Part shown: positions 1 to 6,288 of the stretch, one piece after another | Numbering within the stretch: the stretch's first letter is position 1 | How the letters are laid out: every line of letters starts with the position of its first letter | Source of the DNA: Leptolyngbyaceae cyanobacterium CSSed165cm_216 | Lineage (GTDB): Bacteria; Cyanobacteriota; Cyanobacteriia; Phormidesmidales; Phormidesmidaceae | Direction of reading: 5' to 3' | Length of the DNA: 8,840 nucleotides | Assembly: GCA_007135385.1 (NCBI GenBank) | Contig: SLIY01000081.1 | Span: 1 to 8,840, forward strand | Notes under the pieces: model-generated | What the model was told of the DNA's origin: nothing | What the model saw: only the letters and a program-made list of their open reading frames with translations | The model's database searches: none | Position numbers and translations under genes: made by a program

Positions 1-8
1 ACCCACCC

Positions 9-398
9 ATGGAACGCACCATCATCAACACCAACCAAGCCCCCGCCCCTGTTGGCCCCTACAACCAGGCTGTCGCTGTCACTGGACAGCTCGTCTTTGT
101 GGCTGGTCAAATTGCCCTTGACCCCGCTACGGGGAAGCTGGTGGGTCTGGGAGATGTGGCCACTCAGACAGAGCAGGTGATTGCTAACCTGAAGGCGATT
201 CTGGAGGCGGCTGGAGCTAGCTTTGACAACGTGGTGAAAACCTCGGTGTTTCTCAAAGACATGAACGACTTTGGCACCGTTAATCAGGTCTATGGCAAAT
301 ACTTTGGCGGTGACAATGCCCCCGCTCGGGCCTGTGTGGAGGTGTCGCGCTTGCCTAAGGATGTGGCTGTTGAGATTGAATGTATCGCGGCTGTATAG
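9..398 (+). CDS. ridA: RidA family reactive enamine/imine deaminase
   Basis: A complete 129-residue protein, the usual length for the YjgF/YER057c/UK114 (RidA) family. Family members hydrolyse reactive 2-aminoacrylate and related enamines/imines released by PLP enzymes, protecting cytosolic enzymes; they work as homotrimers with active sites between subunits. Visible hallmarks are the N-terminal PVGPYNQAV segment (Tyr18), LVFVAGQI around residues 28-35, and the C-terminal signature RACVEVSRLPKDVAVEIE. Arg107, Cys109 and Glu122 match the carboxylate-binding Arg and the other active-site positions described for RidA/TdcF, so the protein looks catalytically competent. The ATG at 9 gives the normal family N-terminus, but only eight bases precede it, so promoter and ribosome site cannot be judged. 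The next gene is 235 bases away and functionally unrelated. Family assignment is firm; the physiological substrate is inferred. Confidence 0.95.
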   Translation: MERTIINTNQAPAPVGPYNQAVAVTGQLVFVAGQIALDPATGKLVGLGDVATQTEQVIANLKAILEAAGASFDNVVKTSVFLKDMNDFGTVNQVYGKYFGGDNAPARACVEVSRLPKDVAVEIECIAAV

Positions 399-433
399 AT
401 AGGCACACTGTATAAATAAGCACAGAGGTTTAT

Positions 434-446
434 GCCAGCTCCTGGC
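434..446 (+). other. Small hairpin in the ridA-tpsA gap
   Basis: GCCAG (434-438) and CTGGC (442-446) can pair around a 3-base loop, 36 bases after the ridA stop. There is no T-tract after it, so it is not a convincing intrinsic terminator. The rest of this 235-base gap shows only the palindrome GATCGCGATC at 573-582 and no coding potential that I recognise. Confidence 0.2.
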
Positions 447-621
447 AAACGTCCATAATGGCTCAGATATTTAACTCAGACCTTATTTCCTCAGTCATCG
501 ATTGAAGCTTAGATAAATTTGGCCAATCTTAGCCTGATTACCTCCGTAGTTGTACGTAGCTTTAGAAAGATGCTGATCGCGATCCCTTAGGAGGCGCGAG
601 GGCTGTTTATACAGAATGTTT

Positions 622-626
622 AAGGA
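622..626 (+). promoter_or_regulatory. Ribosome binding site deciding the tpsA start
   Basis: AAGGA lies 7 bases before the ATG at 634. An in-frame ATG at 616 lies upstream but has only a distant GAGG-type motif (about 598). Starting at 634 also gives a compact signal peptide, with Arg near the N-terminus followed directly by the hydrophobic core. The 634 start is therefore preferred. Confidence 0.6.
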
Positions 627-633
627 ACGTTAT

Positions 634-3153
634 ATGCTGCGTACAGGCGTTTGGCTGTGGGGCTCAACTAGCCTTTTGGCCCTAAGTTGCTTACCGCTAT
701 CTGCCCAAGCCCTACCTGCGGGGGGCAATGTGGTGGCGGGTGAAGCGGTTATTAATCCAGTTAGTGAAAATTACTTAGAAATTAATCAAAGTAGCGATCG
801 CGCCATTCTGCACTGGGATAGTTTTAACCTGGGGGAAGGGCATCAGGTTCACTTTAACCAACCCTCGGTCGACGCCGCTACCCTAAACCGGGTGACGGGG
901 GATACCCCCTCCAATATTGCTGGCCAAATTACAGCCGTGGGTAACGTCATGTTGGTTAACCCCAACGGCATTTTGTTCACTGAAACGGCCCAAATTGACG
1001 TCGGTGGCCTGTTAGGCACTAGCCTACTAGTGGATGAGGTTGGCTTTATGGGGGGACAACCCCTTAGCTTACTAGCCGGCTCGGGTACGCCCGGGAGTGT
1101 GATCAACCGGGGGCAAATTACCGTTCGTGATGCAGGTTATGCCGCTTTGGTAGCTCCCCATGTGGCTAACCAGGGAGTTATTCGGGCCCGCTTAGGCCGG
1201 GTAGACCTGGCCTCGGGTAGCCAGGCCACGATCGATTTCTACGGCGATGGCCTAATTAGTCTAGCCGTCGATTCAGCTCTGGTTCATGATCCAGAACTGA
1301 TGGCTCTGATTGAAAACGGGGGGGAGATTATCGCCGACGGCGGCCAAATTTGGCTGTCTGCAGAAGCCGGAGCCGCCATTGTCGACTACGTGATTAACAC
1401 CGATGGGATTATTCAGGCCCAACAGGTTGACAACCAAGATGGCCTCATCGTGCTGCGGGGTGGACAGGGACGCATGCGGCTAGCTGGTCGACTGGAAGCG
1501 ACTGGCGGCAATCTCGACATCTCGGGAACTGAGTTGTTAGTTGATAGTGAAATTGGCATCCCTCGTGGAGTTGGCGCTGGTGCGGCTGATATGGCTGTAG
1601 CGCTTAACTTAGGTAGTGAGACAGCACCTGGCCGCCTAGACATCAGTGAAAACGGTTTTTTACGGGTGCGTGAGCTATCCCTCGACTCACCCCTGCGGTC
1701 TAGTGACCAAACCCCGATCACGATTGCTAATGCCCGTGCCGATGGGCTCCACGGTGACCAACTGACATTGAATACTCGGTTTCAACTGGAGGGCTACGGC
1801 TTCAATCCGTCTCCGGTGGTCAACGTAAACCCTGGTGGCAGCATTCAGGCGGGTGTTAATGCTGTTGACAACGGCGGATTGGTCAACATCGCTCCTGGGC
1901 TTTTCACCGAAGGGGCAACGGTGACGATTAACAGTAGAGACCTGACCCTGCGAGGGGCTGGTCCAGGGGCCGACTCCAGCACCAATACCATTGTTAGCGG
2001 CGAAGGCCAGTATCGTGTTTTTAGCGTTAACGACGGATCGAATGTCACCTTTGAGCAATTGCGCATTCAGGATGGCATCACCCCAACGGGGGGAGGTTGG
2101 CCAAATCAGTCTGGGGGCGGAATCCAGGTGCAGGGCAATAGCACCGTGACGGTTCGCGACAGTGCCTTGGTGAATAACCGAGCTAACTATGGGGGAGGGG
2201 CTGTGCTGAATAGTGACAGTACAGTAACCATTATTCGTAGTACGTTATCTGGCAACCGTTCTGACGGAATTGGCTTTGGGGCTGGTGGAGGTGCTGTTTT
2301 CAGCAACATCGACACCAATACAGAAACGAATCGTTTGACGATTTCAAATTCAACCATTTCTGGTAATACCACATCGACTGATGGGGGTGGCGTCTATGTT
2401 CGCCGTGGGCAAGCCCGAATTGAAGATAGTACGATTACAGAAAATACGGCTGAACGGGGCAGTGGCTTTGCCAGCCGAGGGTTTCCTGGAGGTAATCAGA
2501 GCAATACTGTTACCGAAGTTAGCAATACAATTATCAGCGGCAATGGTGGTGATAATGATGTTTCCCTGGTGGTTGATGGCGGCGGCAATGGTATTAATAC
2601 CTTTCAAAGTCTAGGCCATAACTTGATTGGCGGTGGAGCAAGTGCAGGTCAGTTTAACAATAATGACATCATCAACTCTAATCCTGGCCTTGGTCCCCTA
2701 GCCGATAATGGCGGGCCTACCCAAACCCATGCGCTTTTGGCCGATAGCCCGGCCCTAGAGGCTGGGAGTACCAGTGCCACCACAGACCAGCGGGGACTTC
2801 CTAGAGGCGAAACCCCTGACATTGGGGCGTTCGAGGCGCAACCCCTGCTACCCGAGGAACCCCAGCCAGAGGAGCCCAGGCCAGAGGAGCCCAGGCCAGA
2901 GGAGCCTCAACCCGGAGATCCCCAACCCGATTCTTCACAACCCTCTGATTCGCTTGATCAGATCAGAGCAGAGGCGGCAAGCCTGTTAAGACAGGGGACT
3001 GAAGAGGCGCTACTACTGTGTCAAAATCCAGAGGCCTTACCTGAGATCCTAGGGGTTGAGGAAGAAGAGTTTGATCTAGAGGCCTGGTGTGGCATCAGTG
3101 GTCAAAATGCTCATTACTCTGACCAATTTCCAAGATTATTGCCAGATTTGTAA
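634..3153 (+). CDS. TPS exoprotein (TpsA), haemagglutinin N-terminal and beta-helix domains
   Basis: A large secreted protein of 839 residues from the ATG at 634 (845 from the ATG at 616). Numbering here is from 634. Residues 1-26 form a Sec signal peptide with likely cleavage after LPLSAQA. Residues 27 to about 215 are a two-partner-secretion domain: DRAILHWDSFNLG, then the hallmark NPNGI at 109-113, then the GYAALVAPHVANQG repeat. Residues about 395-690 are Gly/Asn/Ser/Thr-rich beta-helix rungs of the form S-T-(I/L)-S-G-N followed by GGG(V/A). GPLADNGGPTQTHALLADSP to DIGAFE (about 687-734) resembles the choice-of-anchor Q domain. A PEEPQ/PEEPR linker (740-764) precedes a short acidic C-terminal module with Cys796 and Cys819, the only cysteines after the signal peptide. 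TpsA proteins are threaded through a dedicated TpsB barrel, and the tpsB gene follows. The ligand or adhesion target cannot be told. Confidence 0.9.
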   Translation: MLRTGVWLWGSTSLLALSCLPLSAQALPAGGNVVAGEAVINPVSENYLEINQSSDRAILHWDSFNLGEGHQVHFNQPSVDAATLNRVTGDTPSNIAGQITAVGNVMLVNPNGILFTETAQIDVGGLLGTSLLVDEVGFMGGQPLSLLAGSGTPGSVINRGQITVRDAGYAALVAPHVANQGVIRARLGRVDLASGSQATIDFYGDGLISLAVDSALVHDPELMALIENGGEIIADGGQIWLSAEAGAAIVDYVINTDGIIQAQQVDNQDGLIVLRGGQGRMRLAGRLEATGGNLDISGTELLVDSEIGIPRGVGAGAADMAVALNLGSETAPGRLDISENGFLRVRELSLDSPLRSSDQTPITIANARADGLHGDQLTLNTRFQLEGYGFNPSPVVNVNPGGSIQAGVNAVDNGGLVNIAPGLFTEGATVTINSRDLTLRGAGPGADSSTNTIVSGEGQYRVFSVNDGSNVTFEQLRIQDGITPTGGGWPNQSGGGIQVQGNSTVTVRDSALVNNRANYGGGAVLNSDSTVTIIRSTLSGNRSDGIGFGAGGGAVFSNIDTNTETNRLTISNSTISGNTTSTDGGGVYVRRGQARIEDSTITENTAERGSGFASRGFPGGNQSNTVTEVSNTIISGNGGDNDVSLVVDGGGNGINTFQSLGHNLIGGGASAGQFNNNDIINSNPGLGPLADNGGPTQTHALLADSPALEAGSTSATTDQRGLPRGETPDIGAFEAQPLLPEEPQPEEPRPEEPRPEEPQPGDPQPDSSQPSDSLDQIRAEAASLLRQGTEEALLLCQNPEALPEILGVEEEEFDLEAWCGISGQNAHYSDQFPRLLPDL
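2851..2925 (+). repeat. In-gene 15-bp repeat encoding the Pro/Glu linker
   Basis: Five successive 15-base units encode PEEPQ, PEEPR, PEEPR, PEEPQ and PGDPQ. Units two and three (2866-2880 and 2881-2895) are identical at the DNA level (CCAGAGGAGCCCAGG) and unit four shares its first eleven bases. This is a stiff, charged spacer between the beta-helix and the C-terminal module. The identical units suggest recent slippage or duplication, so the copy number may vary between strains. Confidence 0.85.
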
Positions 3154-3204
3154 GGTTTTGACTAGTACCACCTGGCAGAAATGCGATCGCCATTATGGAA
3201 GGTA

Positions 3205-3246
3205 TCAGGTGCCAGGTATCAGGTGCCAGGTATCAGGTGCCAGGAA
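3205..3246 (+). repeat. Heptad tandem array, TCAGGTG/CCAGGTA type
   Basis: Six contiguous 7-base units alternate TCAGGTG and CCAGGTA, the last reading CCAGGAA, so the array also reads as three perfect 14-base repeats (3201-3242). The reverse complements of the units in the large array at 5471-5631 are TCAGGAG and CCAGGAG, so this is a related family in the opposite orientation. Confidence 0.9.
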
Positions 3247-3453
3247 TGGTTGACTGACCTGTGCCGAGAGTACTGGGGGATTGCAGTGTTATGACCACAC
3301 AAGTGTTTTCCTACGTTAGAAAATGCCTGTGTTAGTCGTCAAAATCTGTCCTATAACCTGGTCAAAAACTGAGGATTTAGGGTGTCAGCTTAAGGCAGAT
3401 TTATCCAAGGATAATCTTTGGTCATCAGGGGTCATATTTACCCTGGTTTATGA

Positions 3454-3504
3454 CTCCTGACTTCTGACTCCTGAATTCATAGTCAACTAGGATTTCCGAC
3501 TTAA
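3454..3504 (+). repeat. Short CTCCTGA heptad array with conserved 3' flank
   Basis: CTCCTGA, CTTCTGA and CTCCTGA occupy 3454-3474. After a short spacer comes AGGATTTCCGACTTAA (3489-3504), which closely matches AGGATTTCCCGGCTTAA at 5639-5655 behind the large heptad array. The shared flank shows that these are two copies of one dispersed element, differing in heptad number. Confidence 0.8.
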
Positions 3505-3543
3505 GTAGACACCCCTTTTGAGCTTGTAATTTTATTCCTTTAT

Positions 3544-3547
3544 AAGG
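3544..3547 (+). promoter_or_regulatory. Ribosome binding site of tpsB
   Basis: AAGG lies 8 bases before the ATG at 3556. It is short but correctly spaced, and this ATG opens directly onto a signal peptide, so the start is supported. Confidence 0.4.
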
Positions 3548-3555
3548 TCTTACCT

Positions 3556-5256
3556 ATGCGTTTACCCTACTGCTTGCTAGGTCTAATTCCGCTGCTATTA
3601 CCCCTGTCAGCTGAAGCGCAACCGATATTGCCCCCCACCGATGATCCAAGTCGGATTGAGCAAGATATACCTCCGGTGACGCCCCCTGCACCCGGGGCCG
3701 ATATTGTGATTCCTGAAACGGAGGATCTCGAACCCCCAGAAGGGGCAGACGATCAACGGTTTGTCTTAGAGCAACTCACGGTAGAGGGTGTCACCGTTTA
3801 CGACGAAGCTGATATCGCAGAACTATTTGAGCCTTTATTGGGGATAGAGATTAGCCTCGCCGATCTCTATGCCATCGCTAATGACTTAACCGCCCTCTAT
3901 CGCGAAGATGGTTACTTGTTGTCTCGGGTTGTGGTCCCGGCCCAAACCATTGAAGCAGGACAAGTGCGTTTGCAAGCCATTGAAGGCTACATAGAATCGG
4001 TTGAGCTAGATGACGCGGCTCAGGAGCGACTGTCTCCTCGGTTGCAACGACGAATCTTGAGGTACGCCAGGCACCTTGAGGGAGACGCTCCTCTAAACAG
4101 CGGCCCCCTAGAGCGCTACCTATTGTTGATTAATGATCTGGCGGGGATCACCCTAAACAGCACCCTAGGACCCGGGAGTATGACTGGGGCAACTCGTTTA
4201 GTGTTAAGCCCTACCTATGCGCCGGTCAACGCTACCCTCGGCATCAATAATCGGGGTAGTGATACCACTGGGCCACTGCGGGTACAGGGGGGTGTTTTCC
4301 TAAACTCATTGTTAGGTGAAGGCGAGTTACTCAGCCTGACGGGGACCATTACCCCCCAGAACTTTAGCCAGTTGGGGAGTTTGGCCGCAGGGGTGCGCTA
4401 CCCAGTGGGGGATGATGGCCTCCAACTAGGCGCCATGTTTAGCTATACAACCGTGGAGCCGGGGGGCGAGCTACAGTCTTTTGGGGTTGATGGCGAAAGC
4501 TATAGCGCTGAGTTAATGGCAATATATCCAATTCAGCGATCGCGGCGGCAGAACCTATCGCTGTGGGGCAGCCTAGAGGCGATCAGTAGCACCACCCAGA
4601 GCACCTTCACCGGGGCTCCGGCTATTCTCAGCCAGGATCGGCTGCGGGTGGCGCGGCTTGGGCTGCAGGGCGATCGCCAAGATGCTGGCGGCTTAACCTT
4701 AGGACGGCTCGTTCTCTCCCAGGGGCTAGGGGGCAGCAGTGGTGCCCCTGATCGGCCCTTATCACGAGCCCAGGGCAGTACTGGCTTTACTAGCCTCAAG
4801 GCAGAGGTGACACGGCGTCAACAGCTACCGTCTGGGTTTGCCCTGGAAGCGGGAGCAATCGGACAAGTGGCCACCACCAGCCTGTTGGTGCCTGAGCAAT
4901 TTGGCTTAGGGGGTAGTCGCTATGGCCGCGCCTTTGTACCGTCGCAACTCTTAGGAGACGCAGGCTACGGGCTGAGGCTAGAGTTGCAGCGCCCCATTAG
5001 CTACACCGTCGCGGGGTTGGGAGATATGGTGACTCAACCTCACCTGTTTCTAGACTATGGCCAAGTCTTCCGCTATACCCCGACGGCGGCAGAAAATGCC
5101 TCCGATGCCCTGAGTTCTATTGGGGTGGGGGTCCGCCATCAATTTGAACAACGACTATTGGGCGAGCTGGAGCTAGCGGTTCCCCTGAGCAAAACAGATA
5201 CGGGGCTGAGTAGCAATTCCCCGCGGGTGTACTTTAATCTGCAAGCCTTTTTCTAG
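3556..5256 (+). CDS. TPS outer-membrane transporter (TpsB; ShlB/FhaC/HecB family)
   Basis: A complete protein of 566 residues, the usual size for the Omp85-superfamily partner of two-partner secretion. A signal peptide ends near LPLSAEAQ (residue 21). A Pro/acidic linker (about 22-66) leads into one clear POTRA_2 domain at 69-144 (FVLEQLTVEGVTVY to GQVRLQAIEGY). A second, weaker POTRA is expected at about 146-215 (ShlB type) by family knowledge. From about 220 the sequence alternates amphipathic beta strands and ends in FNLQAFF, the C-terminal Phe signal for BAM-dependent barrel insertion. The conserved barrel loop that usually reads VRG(F/Y) is present as GGSRYGRAF (452-460) followed by GDAGYGLRLEL. 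It should translocate the upstream TpsA, using the POTRA domains to bind its N-terminal domain. It lacks a coupled stop/start with tpsA, since 402 bases separate them. Confidence 0.93.
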   Translation: MRLPYCLLGLIPLLLPLSAEAQPILPPTDDPSRIEQDIPPVTPPAPGADIVIPETEDLEPPEGADDQRFVLEQLTVEGVTVYDEADIAELFEPLLGIEISLADLYAIANDLTALYREDGYLLSRVVVPAQTIEAGQVRLQAIEGYIESVELDDAAQERLSPRLQRRILRYARHLEGDAPLNSGPLERYLLLINDLAGITLNSTLGPGSMTGATRLVLSPTYAPVNATLGINNRGSDTTGPLRVQGGVFLNSLLGEGELLSLTGTITPQNFSQLGSLAAGVRYPVGDDGLQLGAMFSYTTVEPGGELQSFGVDGESYSAELMAIYPIQRSRRQNLSLWGSLEAISSTTQSTFTGAPAILSQDRLRVARLGLQGDRQDAGGLTLGRLVLSQGLGGSSGAPDRPLSRAQGSTGFTSLKAEVTRRQQLPSGFALEAGAIGQVATTSLLVPEQFGLGGSRYGRAFVPSQLLGDAGYGLRLELQRPISYTVAGLGDMVTQPHLFLDYGQVFRYTPTAAENASDALSSIGVGVRHQFEQRLLGELELAVPLSKTDTGLSSNSPRVYFNLQAFF

Positions 5257-5344
5257 GGGGGGGACGCATTCCTGCAGGCGGGCCGCTATGACCGTAATAG
5301 AAGTCAGCAGCCTGCCCTGTTCCGGCAGCGACCCCAGGCGATGT

Positions 5345-5361
5345 CCTGAGCTTGTCGAAGG
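5345..5361 (+). repeat. Dispersed 17-base motif CCTGAGCTTGTCGAAGG
   Basis: This 17-mer, or its complement CCTTCGACAAGCTCAGG, is recalled as a widespread intergenic repeat in many bacterial genomes. It occurs once in the window, so its repetitive nature rests on memory rather than on this sequence. Confidence 0.4.
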
Positions 5362-5470
5362 AGGAGTAGCTTGTCGTTTCGCAAGCGCCATGAAACGCGA
5401 GGCGCCTTCAAAGGAGGCAGGCTCAGCAGCCAGAATGAAAGCATGGAGTGGATTCTGGCCCTTTCACAAG

Positions 5471-5631
<161 letters not shown>

Positions 5632-5783
5632 TCTAGTCAGGATTTCCCGGCTTAAATTCCACGCCGATCAATCGCCGGGATCAAGTATTTCCCCACTGAA
5701 AGTGATCTTGGCCTACATGCATCCCGGCAGTCGCCTATTCCCGACTGCCGCGCTCGGGTTCGGCCCCAATGGAGTAATGGATA

Positions 5784-5811
5784 AAGAGGCGACCAGCCGC
5801 GATCGCCTCTT
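5784..5811. other. 9-bp inverted repeat overlapping a HIP1 site
   Basis: AAGAGGCGA (5784-5792) and TCGCCTCTT (5803-5811) are perfect inverted complements around a 10-base loop. HIP1 (GCGATCGC, 5799-5806) overlaps the right arm. It lies inside the 3' part of the broken minus-strand gene, and no T-tract follows on either strand, so a terminator role is unsupported. Confidence 0.4.
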
Positions 5812-6044
5812 GGCTCTGATCATAGATTTCCCCATCGCTAAGTACAGCAAAGTCTGGATTGATCACCCAACAGCGATAGCCCTCACCCCGATGGTAAGTG
5901 ACCCCGGCAATCCAGCCTGGAAACACCGAAACATGACTTAAATGACCGGCATCCATCGGCATTGACCTCGTCCCGTGGGATAGTACAGATGCCCGTGTGA
6001 CCACTGACCCAGCGCCCCTGGGGACTTAACCTGGAGGAACTCAA

Positions 6045-6114
6045 CCAAATCCCAGTCCAGATCTGGAGTTCTGCCTGTGGGAAAACTCCAGATCCCGAGC
6101 TGGACTTGGTATAG
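6045..6114 (+). repeat. Hairpin repeat element, copy 1 (upstream of recA)
   Basis: An imperfect inverted repeat of about 70 bases. The left arm 6045-6070 pairs with the right arm starting at 6084 around a loop reading CTGCCTGTGGGAA. The 23 bases at 6069-6091 are identical to 7491-7513 on the other side of recA. The left arm matches the reverse complement of copy 2's right arm (7506-7531) at 24 of 26 positions. Copy 1 lies within the broken minus-strand gene. Confidence 0.75.
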
Positions 6115-6196
6115 ATCAAGCGAAATCAATGATTTGGGATCTGAGTAAACTAATTCAATTGTACTATTGTGAATCAGGTAAGACAATGCCTGCACT

Positions 6197-6202
6197 TATA
6201 CT
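6197..6202 (+). promoter_or_regulatory. Possible -10 box of recA
   Basis: TATACT matches the sigma-70 -10 consensus at five of six positions and lies 86 bases before the preferred recA start. No matching -35 box is seen at 16-18 bases upstream. It directly abuts the GTG start of the divergent broken gene. Weak candidate only. Confidence 0.2.
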
Positions 6203-6217
6203 TCTGGTACTTCTGGT
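6200..6217 (+). repeat. 9-bp tandem duplication upstream of recA
   Basis: ACTTCTGGT occurs twice head to tail (6200-6208 and 6209-6217), about 70 bases before the recA start codon. It may be a slippage product or a paired binding site. Confidence 0.6.
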
Positions 6218-6288
6218 TGCAAACTAGGGTTTACTAAACCCAGCAGGTTTGTTTGACTGACTTGTTATCCCATTACGTCCAGGCAACT

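Larger units (their letters stand above)
3154..3555 (+). other. Intergenic region between tpsA and tpsB
   Basis: There are 402 bases without a recognisable gene. The gap holds a HIP1 site (3183-3190), a six-unit heptad array (3205-3246), a three-unit heptad array in the opposite sense (3454-3474) and its conserved 3' flank (3489-3504). No intrinsic terminator with a T-tract is evident after tpsA. A TTGAGC / 17 bases / TATAAG pair (3518-3546) precedes tpsB, but it sits too close to the ATG to be trusted as a promoter. Confidence 0.7.
5735..6195 (-). pseudogene. Frameshifted hypothetical protein gene upstream of recA
   Basis: I do not recognise the family. Two minus-strand frames join into one plausible protein of about 153 codons. 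The N-terminal part starts at GTG 6195 (a stop lies immediately upstream) and reads through LDLYQVQLGIWSFPTGR, HGHLYYPTGR and on to a stop at 5938. The C-terminal part reads MPMDAGHLSHVSVFPGWIAG, then YRCWVINPDFAVLSDGEIYD, and stops at 5735. Moving from one frame to the other needs a single lost base near 5965-5973, right after PTGR; restoring one base makes the whole span divisible by three. The residue texture (CWVINPD, DGEIYD, EAIAAGRLFI) looks like real protein. A hairpin repeat also found downstream of recA sits inside the N-terminal half (6045-6114). It could be a true pseudogene, a sequencing error in an intact gene, or chance. Confidence 0.5.

Noticed and set aside
2381..2614. Alternative + strand frame inside tpsA
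   Set aside because: It lies wholly within the tpsA beta-helix region, whose own frame shows clear repeated rungs; this is an out-of-frame shadow.
3201..3246. CRISPR array
   Set aside because: The 7/14-base units are contiguous with no unique spacers; the same applies to the array at 5471-5631.
3518..3546. TTGAGC / 17 bases / TATAAG as a tpsB promoter
   Set aside because: The spacing is ideal, but transcription would begin about 3 bases before the ATG and would exclude the AAGG ribosome site, so it was not listed as a promoter.
5269..5289. CCTGCAGG next to GCGGGCCGC looking like cloning-site DNA
   Set aside because: The second motif is not a true 8-base rare-cutter site, and the flanking sequence is continuous genomic DNA without vector sequence.
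6206..6220. Possible LexA (SOS) box upstream of recA, starting GGTAC
   Set aside because: The right half does not fit the cyanobacterial RGTAC-N3-DGTWCB consensus without an extra base, and the match overlaps the 9-bp tandem duplication, which explains it.
6253..6288. TTG start giving RecA 12 extra N-terminal residues
   Set aside because: The extra residues do not resemble RecA N-termini, the ribosome site is weak, and the ATG at 6289 aligns with the family start.
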